This document shows positions 10,455 to 21,558 of a DNA stretch of 42,155 nt, one piece after another (position 1 is the first letter of the stretch; each line of letters begins with the position of its first letter). The stretch is taken from the NCBI GenBank assembly GCA_003427395.1, contig BFEA01000326.1:377967-420121 (forward strand), in the 5' to 3' direction. The stretch comes from Chara braunii. Lineage: Eukaryota > Streptophyta > Charophyceae > Charales > Characeae. The position numbers and the translations under genes were made by a program. The notes under the pieces are model-generated. The model was not told the origin of the DNA. It worked only from the letters and a program-made list of their open reading frames with translations, and ran no database searches.

Positions 10455-10512
10455 CCAGTTCCCCGTTGACAGCAAGTTCATTTTAGAGACAGATGGGAGA
10501 ACGATTCACCAT
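10455..10512 (+). pseudogene. Possible Ty3/gypsy RNase H scrap
   Basis: A short plus-frame reading ends in FILETDGRT, which resembles the first catalytic-Asp motif of Ty3/gypsy RNase H (F-I-L-E-T-D-A/G-S). It is preceded by HQFPVDSK. No further conserved motif follows and the frame is short. It is either a decayed remnant or chance. Confidence 0.3.
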
Positions 10513-10520
10513 ACTGGGGA

Positions 10521-12730
10521 AACAGCGTGAGCAGTTGCATACTTGAACAAAACTCAGTCCTCAGTTTTAAACAGTAATTTGATTGTCTGATCTCCTCCTC
10601 CTCGCCCTTCTTCTCTGGACTATTACTCTCTCCCCCCCTTTTTACTCTAGTCAGTCCTTCCCTTCTTCACTGGTCCCCCTTGTTCCCACTCACAGTCGCT
10701 CACACGAACGCACAAAGAAAATTCAATTGGTTGATAAGCAAGTCGCTCACTCACAGTCCTTCCCTGAGTGAGCGAGAATTACCAAAATAAAATAAAATAA
10801 TTATTCACGACGACGAAATAGCTTGCTAGATCTCCCTCAGACCCGGTTCGATGCTCATGAAGTTCCCCTCTTGCACTTACAACCCCCGCGCTCCTAGATT
10901 ATAGACCGAAATTCAAACGGGGTTGCTTTCCCGTTCAGTCTTTAATAGACCCGTTCGACGGTGCACACCAGTTTCTTTCGAACTTACGAACTTTTTGTCT
11001 GCGGTCTTCCAAGGTCTGCAAATGAGCCTGATTCAATGGATCTGCTAACCAACAAGAAGATTTTTTCGTGTCCTGTTCAACTGCTGTGTGTGTGTATGTA
11101 GGTGCTTGTCTCTGCCACAGTCTTCGATTGTCAACATTTCTACTTCTTTCCTTCCCTCCCGGTTATGGCATGATCTTCCTCTTTCACTGCGCACTCCCCT
11201 GTTCCCCCACTCTCATGCTCGAATCACTGACGAAGTTAAAATAGGCTCATGCCCGTCAGTCTCATCACGTACACCTATTCATCCGAACCTGGTCGTCAGG
11301 CGAGACCAGGTGCATGTCAGATTGCGGGTGCTCAATGACCATCTCTATGTCTGTTTCTCCCAGAGTCCGTGCGCGCGTGTATGAGAGTGTGCGCATCTGA
11401 GTGCGTGTGTGTTGAGCTTGCTCACAGATTGGGCGCGCACTAGACCGCTGCCCCCTCTCGCTTCCTGAAGGTAAGTGCTCGAATCTGCAGCTAAATCGTG
11501 GGATGATGCACCGACTTCCCCTGTGCAAGTACCCAGACCCCCCCCCTTTTTTTTCTTTTCTCACGTGATTAGCATAGATCCTCCGCTGGGGTATGGAGAT
11601 ACGCTCTTCAGTTGATACAAAAGAAAAAAAAAACGTGATGATTTCCTCTATCTTCAGCGCGATGTGGCGCGTTCACTTACCAACCGAGTGAGAACAGTTC
11701 CCCAACAAGGGCTCGGAAGGGCTCAACACGATATAGTCACTGCCCCGTTAGATATCTCGCCGAAAGAGGATAGAGTTACTCTTCTTCAAGTAGATGGAGG
11801 CTCGCACAACCGTAATGTATTCCCGCAGTGGTTTCTCGTCAGCATCACCATCCCAACTGGGAATCAGGCAAGCTGTTCGTGGAGCACACCTGGCGCACTC
11901 CTTTTTTCCCACCCTCTTCTTCTCTCCTCTTCTGGATTTGTTGGACACAAATATGACCTGCTAATGCTGGTGCGTGTACATGCCACGTGTTCCTTACTCT
12001 CTTTTCCTCGTCCTTCCCCTGCCTGCATTCGTCTCTCTTGTCGTTCGCCCAACCGGGCTGTATAAAAGAGCAAGCTGGCGGCTGAGCACACGTGGCTCCC
12101 CTACTTGCTTTCTCTCCGTCCCCCCTACGCCATTGCTCCCTGCGCATGCACGTAAGTCAACTGAGCTCATTGCGCTCGCCTCTGCCTGTTCCGAACCGGG
12201 CTGCAAAGTGGGCGGTGTACACCTGGCAAGCCGTCCACTGCGCTCTTCCGCTCTCTCCCCCATGCCTTCTCGTACTCACTTCCTCTTGCATTGCACACTC
12301 TCCTCCCCCACACAGTCTCTCTCTCCCTTTGCTCAGCCTCACTCTCTCTCCCGGTGTCTGACCAGTCTATCTAAGGTAGTAGCTGGGAACGCCTCGCACA
12401 CACCGTCTGTCTCCCCCCTGCCATTACTCACACGCCGTGACCGCCCGAACATGGACGCCTCAGTCTTGCTTGCAAACGCGTCTCTCCCGTCCTTACTCCG
12501 CGGGGACACCTTGCACTCCTCCCTCTGCCCCAGCACTTCGCCGACCGTGCACGCTTCCCTCTGTTGCATTGACTCCCGCCGCATCCGTACTGTCACGTGG
12601 GCTGGGTACACCGTGCATACCCCCCCTTGCTCTCTAGTCCTCTTTCCCTTTATGGTTTTCCCGCACAGCTGAACGTGGTCTCTCCTCCTCCTCGTCCAAT
12701 CCGTAGGCCTTCGTAGGCTGAGGGCAAAAG
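10521..12730. other. No recognisable gene; pyrimidine-rich sequence
   Basis: Long C/T-rich stretches on the plus strand (10583-10760, 11100-11230, 11880-12680) create proline/serine/leucine-rich open frames in several frames at once. Codon use is simple-sequence-like and no domain is visible, so I do not call a gene. Confidence 0.55.
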
Positions 12731-12739
12731 CAGGGCCAG

Positions 12740-13700
12740 GCCCAGCACTGGTACAGTGGAACCCATATACAGTCTCAGCGGGACCTGCAACTGAAACCTG
12801 CTGTAAAATGAAAGCCAGATACTTCCGTATGGCAGGTACCCGTACCAAACTTGCCTCTTTTACGCTCGAAAGCCAACCACGGTACTGAAAAGCAATTGTA
12901 TTGTACCAGTTACCAACACAAAAGACGAACCGTCGTCCAGCTGTTGCTCCCAACACCCAGTTACCATGCTTGTTCCGTATTTGTCCCGGATCAGAGTGTC
13001 GGGCCGAACGAGAAATAGCCACTTGACAATTCTGAGCTGCCAACACCGAACCTGAAAGTGATGTAGTGATGTGTACCATACCGATGCCGGATACCGTAGA
13101 AAACTGAAAAGCCACGGTAGTACCGAACCTATTCCGGACCTGAAACAACCATCCCCGAGCCTGAAAGAAAAAAGCAGACGCGTGTGCCACTTCGGCGCCG
13201 AGCCAATGCCGTGTCAATACCGAACCCGAAAAAGATCTGCGGCATGTACCTAGGCGATGCTAAACCAACGCCGAACACGTGACAACCGTACCCTGCCAAT
13301 GCCGGACCAATACCGAGCCAACACTGAATCTGAGAACACGTCAAATGCCACACAATACCGTGGTCCCAAAGCTGAAATAAAGCGCCATAGTGGCACCAAA
13401 TGTGGAATAAATGGCCGCAGTGATGGTGCTGAACCTGGGTTAAATATCCGTGATAACGCCGAACCTGGGATAAACTGCCGCCAACGTCTCTAACCTGGAA
13501 TAACTGTCGTAGTAGCCCCGGTCCTGAGAGTAAATCACCGTACCTGTCCCAAACCTGAAAATAAGTCACCGTTGTGAAACAACTGCCACCGGCCAGACAC
13601 CATAGTACGAANCCACTCCGTAACAACCNTCGTATCCGTACTGAACCAAACACCATAGTCGACCCATGGTAACACCACCCTATGCTGTCCATGCGATCGT
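12740..13700. repeat. Degenerate tandem array, period about 30-40 bp
   Basis: Successive units share the words (A)CCGAACCTGAAA or AACCTGG(A/G)ATAA followed by a GCCG/ACCGTAGTG-like stretch, for example at 13395-13405, 13430-13460, 13462-13480, 13495-13510, 13535-13570 and 13640-13665. Units are strongly diverged, with indels, so the array is old. N bases occur at 13612 and 13629. Confidence 0.6.
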
Positions 13701-14226
13701 CCTCGGACTGTCACAGTGAAGTTAGTAAATAGGTGGATCGGGAAAGTGGCACAAAAAACCTTGATCATCAGGGATTTGGCGAAAAAAAGTTGGGATCCAG
13801 AGAAGATTGATTAATCGGGGTTCAGAGCCGGCGGTGGGAAATCCAAGCAAAATCAGGCCAACCATCGAATAATCATCGGTTCTTGTTCGTTCCATCATTT
13901 TTAATCATCCCCCCCTTTTTTTTAACTCTATTACCCGAAATAGTAAAATAATCGTAAACTTACCAAAAATAAATTCCGAGGAAGTCTTTATTAAATTGTT
14001 GAAATTCTTTGTTCCATCCCTTCTTTATCATTTTTAATCTTTCCCTTTGTTTTTAATTCCATTGCCGGAAAACATAAAAAATAACGGAGTATTTTCTCCA
14101 AACTCAAATGCTGCGAAAAACAAGGAAATTAAGGAATATTACGTTTCTCTCTTCCCTCCTACTGATCTCATTCTCTTTTCCCATCTTTGATTTAGATACC
14201 AAAAATGACAAAAACTTGAGGCGCTA
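13701..14226. other. AT-rich stretch without recognisable gene
   Basis: Two half-similar blocks (around 13885-13960 and 14010-14080) share TTCCATC, a T-rich run and TTTTTAA(C/T)TC(T/C)ATT, indicating a diverged direct repeat. I recognise nothing else. Confidence 0.45.
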
Positions 14227-14861
14227 TTTTGACCCCGATCATACGCTGCAAAGAACGTCGCAGCGGGGTTAGTCCCCGCGATGCCCCCTCACGGCAGGCC
14301 AATTCGGGTCTAACCCTCCGAACGGCCAAAAATGACGGTTCGTTGATGTGCCGAGTGCGACCACCCATCTTGCCATTTTTTAGGGTTACCCGTAAGGTCC
14401 AGCGCGCCCCAAATCAAGGGCGCCCTGAGGCCCCCTAATCTCCGCTGCATGGTCTAACCAGAGTACCGTCAAAACTCAGACTCGTGTTCGCGCCTAAGTC
14501 CCAAAACCGTAGATTTCAGGCGGCGCATTACTTGCGGCCGCCTGACACTTAGCCCGGACCACTTCTCGACGCCCCCGTCGAGCCCTAGCAACTTACGTTA
14601 GACGAAGCGGATGAGCTTCTGGGTTATGGCCCGTAAAGGACACCCACGTCGGCGCTCAATTGTCTTATGTTTAAGTTTGTTACGAGTCCTAGGGCTAAGA
14701 AGATGCTTCTTGTTTCTCCTGCTTCTTTTGGTTTTTGGTCCCGTCACGATCCTCTTTTTCTTCTGTCTTTGCCCCGAGAAGGGTGTCGACCCGCCAGTAC
14801 GTCTAACGCGAACTCTCCGTCTAGCTCGCTTGAGCACGAATATCCATCTCTTCTTTCTTCC
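14227..14861 (-). other. Downstream flank of the minus-strand Ty3/gypsy element (possible 3' UTR and LTR)
   Basis: This lies directly after the integrase stop in element orientation. On the minus strand a purine-rich run (AGAAGAAAAAGAGGA, about 14755-14770) precedes CGTGACGGGACC. That is the arrangement of a polypurine tract followed by a Ty3/gypsy LTR start (usually TGTGACGG). I cannot find a second LTR copy in the window, so the LTR call is only a proposal. Confidence 0.4.
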
Positions 14862-16193
14862 TTAAGCTAACCCTTTGACCTTTCTCTTCTCTATTCTTTT
14901 CCTTTTCTTGGAACTCTCCCCTACCTCGAATTGGCTCAAGGGGGCTCCATCCTCCATCATGGCTTTCCCTTTCCCTTTCGGGCTGGTTAGCGATAAAGCG
15001 GGCGCGGGCCTGATCCTAAACAACTTTAACCTAGCCCCCGCCACCGGGTCCTTCCACTTAGATCCGTCTAGTTCTGCTATCATATATGCACCCCAGTCAA
15101 GTGCCTCAACCACTCTGTAAGGTCCCATCCATTTATTGGCAAGCTTTCCGGTCCAGGTCCTCTCCAGTGCCGCGTCGTAGAGAAGGACCATATCTCCTAC
15201 GCTCACCCTCTCCTTCTTGATCCGCACGTTCTTATCCCATCTCTCTTTACCTTTGTCTCTTTCTACTGCCAGTCGATCCGCTGCTGTCATAAGGTTCTCT
15301 TCCAAACCGTAGGCTATCTGTCTTGTTCGGGCAGCTATGAGTTCCTCTCTGGACATCTCCTCTGCCCAGTCGACGGTCGTCCAACTGTCGACGTGAAACT
15401 CTATGGGAAGCGGACAATGTCGCCCAAACCACAAGGTGTACGGTGGGTATCCGGTACTAGCCCGGACCGTAACGTTGTCCGCCCATATTGCGTATCGAAA
15501 ATATCGTGGCCAATCATTGTCCTTACCTTTGCACCACTTGGACAGTGACGCTATCAGAGTCTGGTGTCCCCTCTCTACCGGGGAGTTCGACTGTGGGTGA
15601 TAGGCGGTGGCTATTGAAACTCTCGCACTCGTTCTCCTAAACACGCTCTCGACCTCGTCGGCTAGGAATTCCGCCCCTCTGTCCATCACTATCTTGCTGA
15701 CACAACCATACCTAGATAAGTATTCTAGGACAAAGTTCTTTACTTCCTTTGCTGCCTTACTCCTGATAGGTCTACCATCCACGAACCCAGTGAAATCGTC
15801 TCGTATGTTCACGACGTAGTTCATATTGCTTACCCCTCTCGGCATTTTCACTAGATCAATGTGTATCTTCTCTCCTGGTCTGGTCGGATAGGATGGGTGA
15901 ATTGGCTCTTTGTATTTCACAAGAGCTCTCTTCTGGCACTCTTCGCATGTCATGGAGTACCTCTCGACGTCCTTATACTGTCCTTCCCACCAGTACAGCC
16001 GGCGTATCTTTTCATAGGTTCCTTTAACTCCCCTGTGTCCTCCGACTACCCCGTCGTTAAGTTCCGCAACTATTGTCTGTCTTTCCTCGGGATCACAGAC
16101 TACTCGTAAGGGCATTCCCGACCCTACTGGCCTTCGGTAAAGGTGGCCCGCTCTAAGGCAGTACTGGGCTGCTTGCCTCCGGATATCAGAATT
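14862..16193 (-). pseudogene. Ty3/gypsy integrase
   Basis: Coding sequence for the integrase that inserts element cDNA into the host chromosome. From the first Met (16115) the frame gives 417 residues, and about 26 more codons upstream to the stop at 16194 read as integrase N-terminal region. Visible motifs are an H2C2 zinc-binding region (His27, Cys57, Cys60), the D-D-E core (Asp87 in HIDLV, Asp145 in VMDRGAEF, Glu181 in SPVERGH) and a C-terminal GPY-type motif (KWMGPYRV) near residue 340. The first zinc ligand is Asn20, where the plus-strand relative at 20.3 kb has His (LHDG). This is probably a damaging substitution. A basic tail (KKRKRIEKRK) could be a nuclear-localisation signal. Confidence 0.93.
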
Positions 16194-16796
16194 TTAACTC
16201 TCCTCTCCCGTCAGGTGTAGTCCGATCATTCGGTACTTGCCCTCGTAAAGATTAACTAGAAATCTCTCGGCGCGTCTCGGCTCTGCCATTGTCAGAGCCC
16301 CAGCTACTATCGGGCGCTCGAGATGGATGCGTGAAAGTCCATCTGCCATAGCATTTTTAGTACCAGATACTCTCTCAACCGTGTAATCATATAGCCGAAT
16401 CCGTATTAACCATCGGGCGATGGTCGGGTCCGTCAGACTAAAGTCCTTCTGGAGGACAGAGGCAACCGCGGTGGGGTCTACTCTCAAGATGAACCGTCGC
16501 CCATAGATATAGTGTCTGAACGTGTCTAGACACCGGAGAACAGCTAACACTTCTTTCTTGAATTGACTGTAGTTACGCTCAGCCGTATTAAGTGTTCTAC
16601 TCTCAAATCTTAACGGTCTTTCCTTCCCTCCAACGTCCTTCTGAGACAGCAAACCACCTACTGAACATGGTCCAGCATCCGCGGAAACTATGAAGGGTCT
16701 CTCGGTCTCATCGTCAAAAAATGGCACGCCCAACACGCGTCCTCCCTCCTTAAATTCGTCTTTAAGTTCTTGCATAGCGAGTTCCTGCGAAGAATC
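16194..16796 (-). pseudogene. Ty3/gypsy RNase H domain
   Basis: RNase H removes the RNA strand of the RNA-DNA hybrid during reverse transcription. Motifs in order are FIVSADAGP (first acidic residue), KERPLRFESRTLNTAERNY, the Glu-containing KKEVLAVLRCLDTFRHYI, FILRVDPTAV and the terminal GTKNAMADGLSR (usual form D-x-x-x-AD-L-S-R). The frame is continuous with RT upstream, apart from a stop at 16797-16799 (TAG), and with integrase downstream, apart from a stop at 16194-16196 (TAA). Catalytic positions look retained. Confidence 0.92.
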
Positions 16797-17987
16797 CTAA
16801 TAGAATTTTTCAGTCTTTCGAAGGAGTAACCTCAATGGCTCAGCCTTCTCCGCATACCCTCGTATGAATATACGCCAGTAACCGACCACCCTTAGAAACT
16901 GTCGGACCTCGGTTGGGCTATGTAACGGTGAAGGCCAGTTCAGAAGTTTGGCTAACTTCGCCGGATCTGCTCGGCGTCCTCTCGAGTCACAGATAAAACC
17001 TAAGATCTTAATAGTCGAGACGGCCCATCGGCTCTTTGTTCCGCTGACTGTTAAATTCGCATCGTCCAGCTGCTTGAGTACCGCACAAATATCTGTTAGG
17101 TGATGTTCGACGAATCTTCTAACTTCAGGTACAACCTCTGTCTCATCTCTGTCTACTGGCCCTTTTTCAGGAAAGTTATCTAGAAAAACTTCAACCTTAT
17201 CAAGGATGAAGTCCTTGAGGACGGCTACCATGGCTCTCTGAAAAACGGCTACCCCATTAGTCCAACCCATAGGGACAACCATCATTTGAATTAGTCCCAA
17301 TGGCGTATGCATAGCCGTGAGGTGCCTGTCCCTAGGGTCAAGCGGTACCTCATCATAACCTGAGAACAGATCACAGACCGAATAGATCGACTTACCTGCT
17401 GCGCCTTCTGCCAGTAAATCGGCGTGTGGCACGGAGCCCACGTCTCATATCGTCACCGCGTTGACCTTCTGAAGGTCCTGGATCCATCGAATCTTGCCAT
17501 TCGACTTTCGTAGGAAGAACCATCGATTAGCATAAGCGCTATCAGACATCTCCGCAACGTGGGAAACCATCTTTTCTTTCAGGAAGGCGATAACTTCTTC
17601 CTTCTCCTTCTGGGCGTATTTCCATCCCGCGTCGTTCCAGGGAACATGTGGTATCGTGTAAATCCTTGCTGGCTTAGCGTATCGAGGGTCGATCCTACCG
17701 CGCTCCGCGTCACTGAAAGCTATTGCCTTATCACATGTCTTCAGAATTTCTATCACTCGCCCTCGCTCCTGTGGGGTCAGATTTCCATCTCCGATGTCCA
17801 TCCCTGCTATTCTCTCTTCCGTTAGGCGTTGCAGCTCCTTTTTCTTTCTTTCTTTGATTTCTTTTGCGATCTCTTCTTCCGATATCCCTTCTAGTGCAGA
17901 TCGCTCGCGGCCCACCGCCGCTGGCTTAACTTTCTGTGCTACTCGTTTGTGTCGCTTGGGTTGCCCCCCATAGGGGGCTGTGCCCTT
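16797..17987 (-). pseudogene. Ty3/gypsy reverse transcriptase, catalytic motif altered
   Basis: RT copies element RNA into DNA. The N-terminal part (to 17445) contains RWFFLRKSNGKIRWIQDLQ, the fingers/palm start. The second part contains SVCDLFSGYDEVPLDP (first catalytic Asp), the HTPLGLIQMMVVPMGWTN region and LGFICDSRG/SPTEVRQFLRVVGYWRIFI of the connection domain. The YxDD box reads FLDN: the second Asp codon is AAC (plus-strand 17175-17177), so polymerase activity should be lost. A TGA at 17445-17447 interrupts the frame in a conserved stretch where Arg (CGA) is likely. The upstream frame is shifted at the A8 run at 17988-17995. Confidence 0.93.
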
Positions 17988-18960
17988 AAAAAAAATACTG
18001 ATACCACACCGCCAAATTCCTCATCTCTTTCTTTTGGGTACGAGTTACCGTCCACAATGAGCCGACTCCCTAAGTCTTCCACCTCCACCATCCGACCTTC
18101 TTCCTCTGTGAGCAGTGGTCCATATTTTTTCTCGCGAAATCACACCGTGCGGCTGGAGATAGGCAACGACTTAATCTGATCACTAGGTCTTGCACCCACA
18201 GCGAGAGCTGCTCTGTTCCTCGGGTCCCGAGGCTCCACTGTCTCAATCATTACCCGCGTCCCGTCTGGCTTCTTAATGGACAATGTTTGGCTTCCATCAG
18301 GTNGCTCTATCGTCACCGCATGCACGTGGCTGAGCCACGTTCGACCCAAGAGCAGGTCGGAGCTGCAGTTCTTGACTGCAAAGACAGGCAGGGTTACTCG
18401 CACCCTTTAAACTTCTATGGCTGCCTTGTGACAAACCCTAGTGATCTGTTGCTTTCTCCCATCAGCCGTCTCTATCTCGAACAGGTATGACCTATCGAGG
18501 CCCAGTCCAACTTGTACCGCCAGGTTCTCGTCTATGATGACAGCCTCACTGCCGTTATCAATCACAGCATCGAGTACCGCATCCTCGTTTATAATCGTCT
18601 CCACGGCCCCGCTACCAAGTATATAAAACTTGTCTGGAGGCACACCTTCCATTCCATCGAGAAGGTCTGTCGCCATGCGATCTGCTCTGGCAGTCACCCC
18701 AGTTACTGTCACTGTAGAAGCTTCCGCCTTAGGGGCGTGGCCCTCCCCCGATAGAGGTATGCTAGTCTTCTTCGTGATCATCTGTAACTCATCACGAGTC
18801 GGCTTCGATGCCGCCAGGTACTCCAGAATAGAGCACTGCATGGGTTGCCGAAGGGCCCGCCTCAATGGCTCGACCGTGTCAATCTCGTCCAGCGAGCTCT
18901 TCATTAGGAACTTCTTCACTCCCCGCTTTCGCGGCGAAAGGATAACCTCCTCTCCATCGA
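17988..18960 (-). pseudogene. Ty3/gypsy aspartic protease (retropepsin-like)
   Basis: The protease releases gag and pol products. The active-site motif is AVIDNGSEAVII, with the Asp codon at 18557-18559. The second half carries the LLLGRTWLSH signature (usual form I/L-L-G-x-x-W/F-L) at about 18340. The domain is split by a TAA at 18407-18409, and its C-terminal extension is broken by a TGA at 18140-18142. Both are in the same frame as the flanking sequence. An N codon lies at 18303. The frame then reaches the A8 run at 17988-17995, where it shifts into the RT frame. Confidence 0.88.
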
Positions 18961-19277
18961 CCCGCTGCCCGTCCTTCTCCGTCATCACGTAATCCATGTC
19001 AGTTTTCTTCGATGTAGACCCTCTCGCCGACTTGGTGGTTGCCACCCTTATGGGTGTGGTCGTCATGTCCCCCTCAAAGGTTATCTTGATGCTCTGGCTC
19101 CTGACCGGCTCCATTCCTTTACTCGTCTTTATTCTCCTTGCTTCGACATTATCCTTCATCGAAGGGAACATCGATACATCTCCGAGATCATCTGCCCACT
19201 TGACGTACTTGCGGTCATCAAGCACGACAAGTCCCTCTTCTATTGCCCGTTTAAGGTCCGGGCAATCCACAGAGACG
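18961..19277 (-). pseudogene. gag C-terminal end of the minus-strand element
   Basis: Contains DCPDLKRAIEEGLVVLDD and KYVKWADDLGDVSMFPSM, which I recognise as the segment just after the last Cys of the gag zinc knuckle in this retroelement group. The rest of the knuckle and all of the capsid are missing because sequence from about 19275 belongs to the opposite-strand element. The first 20 or so residues of the open frame (19345-19280) are therefore read-through of foreign DNA. Confidence 0.75.
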
Positions 19278-20722
19278 CGACCCTTCATTGTCGAAACAGA
19301 TGCGGGACCGACTGCCTTAGGGGGAGTTCTAATACAGGCAGACATGGAAGGAAAGGAAAGGCCCTTGCGATTTGAGAGTCGGACTCTCTGTACGACGGAG
19401 AGGAATTATTATCAGTTCAAGAGGGAGACCCTTGCTGTCCTCCACTGTCTGCGAATCTTCCGGAACTTTATCTTCGGCAGGAGGTTTATTTTGAGAGTGG
19501 ATCCGACCGCCCTGGCCTACTCTCTAAGGAATTACGTTCCATCGGATCCGACGATTGCCAGATGGCTGACGTACATCTGGATGTTCAATTTTGAATTGGA
19601 ACGGATTCCTGGTAGTAAGAACCGGGCGGACGGGCTGAGTCGGATCAACTGGGATAAGCAGGAAGGGAAGGCGGTGGAGAATACGCCCCCAGTTGATGGA
19701 TTTCTAAATCAGGAAGAAGATGTTCGTCTTCATATCAACAAATGGTCGCCGCGAGTGCCCAGCTGTGTAGGCTATCCTATCTGGCAAGCGCCAAAGGGGT
19801 ATGAAAAGAGGAATGAGATAGTCCTTAAGCCCTTTGAGGAAGAAGATCCCTGGGGCGGTAAGGATGTTCAGTGGATGATAGAGCTATCGCCGGCCAGCTC
19901 TTATAGCCTGGTGGAGGACATGAGAACGATTGAGGAAGGACCTGGCCAGGTAGAATGGCATAAGGACCTGATGGGAGGAATATATCTCCTCGTCAACACG
20001 TTATTGCAGGAAGGCCTCGACCAGTCAGGCTCGTTGAACTCGACAGGAAATGTGGACGAAGTGCCCGAGAGCCAGGACGACGAGTTCGAGGAAGGAGAGA
20101 TTAAGGAGGCTTTTCGTGCAGAGGAGTACGACGGGATCTACCTAGAACTGGGGCTTCTTCTGTCATGTGGAATGCGGCTAAGGGATACAAGCGATAGGGC
20201 TCAGAGGATACTGCAGCGCTACTTAGTGCGAGACGGCCACCTTTTCGTGAGAAGAGAAGTAGGGAATCCCAGGAGGGTCGTCTGCGGTACGAATCGTCAG
20301 ATCGACGTCGTAGCAGCACTACACGATGGCATTGCAGCAGGGCATCGAGGGGTACAAGCCACGTATGCCAAGATAAGTGAGTTGTACTACTGGGATGGAA
20401 TGATGGACAGGGTCGGGAAATTCTGTCGATCCTGCGTGCCCTACCAGGAGAGATCCCGTTTAAGGCAGGGAGAGCCGCTGCATCCAAGGTTAGAGCGAGA
20501 GATGGGGGCCGTAGTGGATCTCGATCTGCTTTTTATGCCACTTGGGGATCAGGGCTATAGCTATATCTTCGATGCGCGCGATAACCTGTCTGGGTTCGTA
20601 GACGGGCGTGCTATTCGCACCAAGACCGGGTTACTCTTAGTGAGCTGCATCGAGGAATATTACCTGCGTTACCCTTTCGTCAGGGAATTCGTAATGGACA
20701 GGGGATCGGAGCTTACCTTTCC
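19277..20722 (+). pseudogene. RNase H and N-terminal integrase, plus-strand element
   Basis: RNase H motifs: FIVETDAGPTALGG, KERPLRFESRTLCTTERNY, FILRVDPTAL and GSKNRADGLSRI. A linker rich in acidic residues (DDEFEEGEIKEAF) follows. The integrase zinc region then has LHDGIAAGHRGV (two His) and CRSC, and the first two core acids are in VVDLDLLFMP and VMDRGSEL. Shortly after VMDRGSEL the frame is lost (about 20713-20725). The codons before 19277 in this open frame belong to the opposite-strand element and are not part of the protein. Confidence 0.9.
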
Positions 20723-21393
20723 AGGAGGTACAAGAATTGTTATCAAGGTATGGTGTAGTAGCCAACTACACCACGGCCGCGCACCCCCAGACAAATGCTC
20801 CCGTAGAGAGAGGACATAGTACCATCACGAGTCTCCAGGCTAAGTGGACCGAAGGTAGGCCTAATCAATGGCCAAGATACCTATGGGCGGCGTTCTTTGT
20901 CGAGACCATTACAATAAAAAGATCCACCAAGCACGCACCGGCGACATTGTGGTATGAAAGGCACGCCACCTTCCCTATCGAGAGTTTTCTTAAGACATGG
21001 AGGCGCCAGGATCTGGAAGTTAACCTGTCATTTGAAGAATTGCTCGATATTCGGGCGCGGCAGATAGGAGCAATAGAAGAAAGGATCCAGGAGGCGTCTG
21101 ACCAGGTGGCGAGAAGTCGTATGGATGATAAGGGTCGATGGGATCAATCTGCGCGGGTGAGGAAAGTACCCTTGGCAGTTGGAGATGTCGTGCTTCTCTA
21201 CGATTCATCACTGGAGAAGCAATGGTTTAGGAAGCTCGATAAGAGGTGGTTAGGTCCCTACCGGATCGTACGGGTCGGAGACTTTGGAGCGTATCAGATA
21301 AAGGAGCTAAATGGAACTGAGTGGAAGGATAAGGTATCTGGAACGCGACTGAAGAAACTCGTGGCGAGGGAAGAGGTAAGAGAGATGCTCTGA
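20722..21393 (+). pseudogene. C-terminal integrase, plus-strand element (shifted frame)
   Basis: The integrase continues in a different frame after a one-base indel. It contains AHPQTNAPVERGH with the catalytic Glu, WPRYLWAAFFVETI, a basic region, VGDVVLLYDSSLEKQW and the GPY motif WLGPYRIVRVGDFGAYQI, then ends at the stop at 21391-21393. Length and motif order agree with the C-terminal half of the minus-strand integrase. Confidence 0.92.
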
Positions 21394-21558
21394 CTGCCTT
21401 TAGAATAGAAGTAGCAGGGTGTGTAGGCTAGGTAGGATGTATGCTGTGTGAGTGTGGTCTGGTCTAAGTTTGCTTGATTATCACCTGTTTTGCTTACCCC
21501 AATGTGTGTCTGTTGTCTCCTTCGCCTGTTGTGCAGGTCTGACTTTACGAAGACAGCC
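21394..21558 (+). other. Spacer between pol and gag-like ORF
   Basis: 165 bp with no LTR recognisable inside it. It ends in a pyrimidine-rich stretch and TTGTGCAG (about 21529-21536), which looks like a 3' splice site just before the gag ATG. A full LTR does not fit in this space. Confidence 0.5.

Larger units (their letters stand above)
14862..19277 (-). mobile_element. Ty3/gypsy-type retrotransposon, 5'-truncated and inactivated
   Basis: The minus-strand order is gag C-terminus, aspartic protease, reverse transcriptase, RNase H, integrase, which is the Ty3/gypsy order. One frame carries gag end and protease down to an A8 run at 17988-17995 (plus strand), where the frame shifts. A second frame then runs to 14862. 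In-frame stops occur at 18407, 18140, 17445, 16797 and 16194. Each is a single codon, with clearly homologous protein continuing past it. The 5' end is cut inside the gag zinc-knuckle region at about 19275, where an oppositely oriented element begins. The element cannot act autonomously. Confidence 0.93.
19277..21393 (+). mobile_element. 5'-truncated plus-strand Ty3/gypsy pol (RNase H and integrase)
   Basis: Homology starts abruptly at RPFIVETDAGP (RNase H) around 19277 and runs to the pol stop at 21393. Gag, protease and RT are absent. It is related to the minus-strand element, but at an intermediate level (for example RPLRFESRTL is shared while the flanks differ). It is therefore a different subfamily and not an inverted copy. 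Confidence 0.9.

Noticed and set aside
11974-12672. 232-residue plus-strand Ser/Pro/Leu-rich open frame
   Set aside because: The composition mirrors the local C/T bias and several frames are open at once. No domain.
12339-13217. 292-residue minus-strand open frame
   Set aside because: It overlaps a degenerate tandem array and pyrimidine-rich DNA and has no recognisable domain.
18996-19276. N-terminal extension of the plus-strand pol open frame
   Set aside because: It is antisense to the minus-strand gag and has no retroelement motif. Homology starts only at RPFIVET near 19277.
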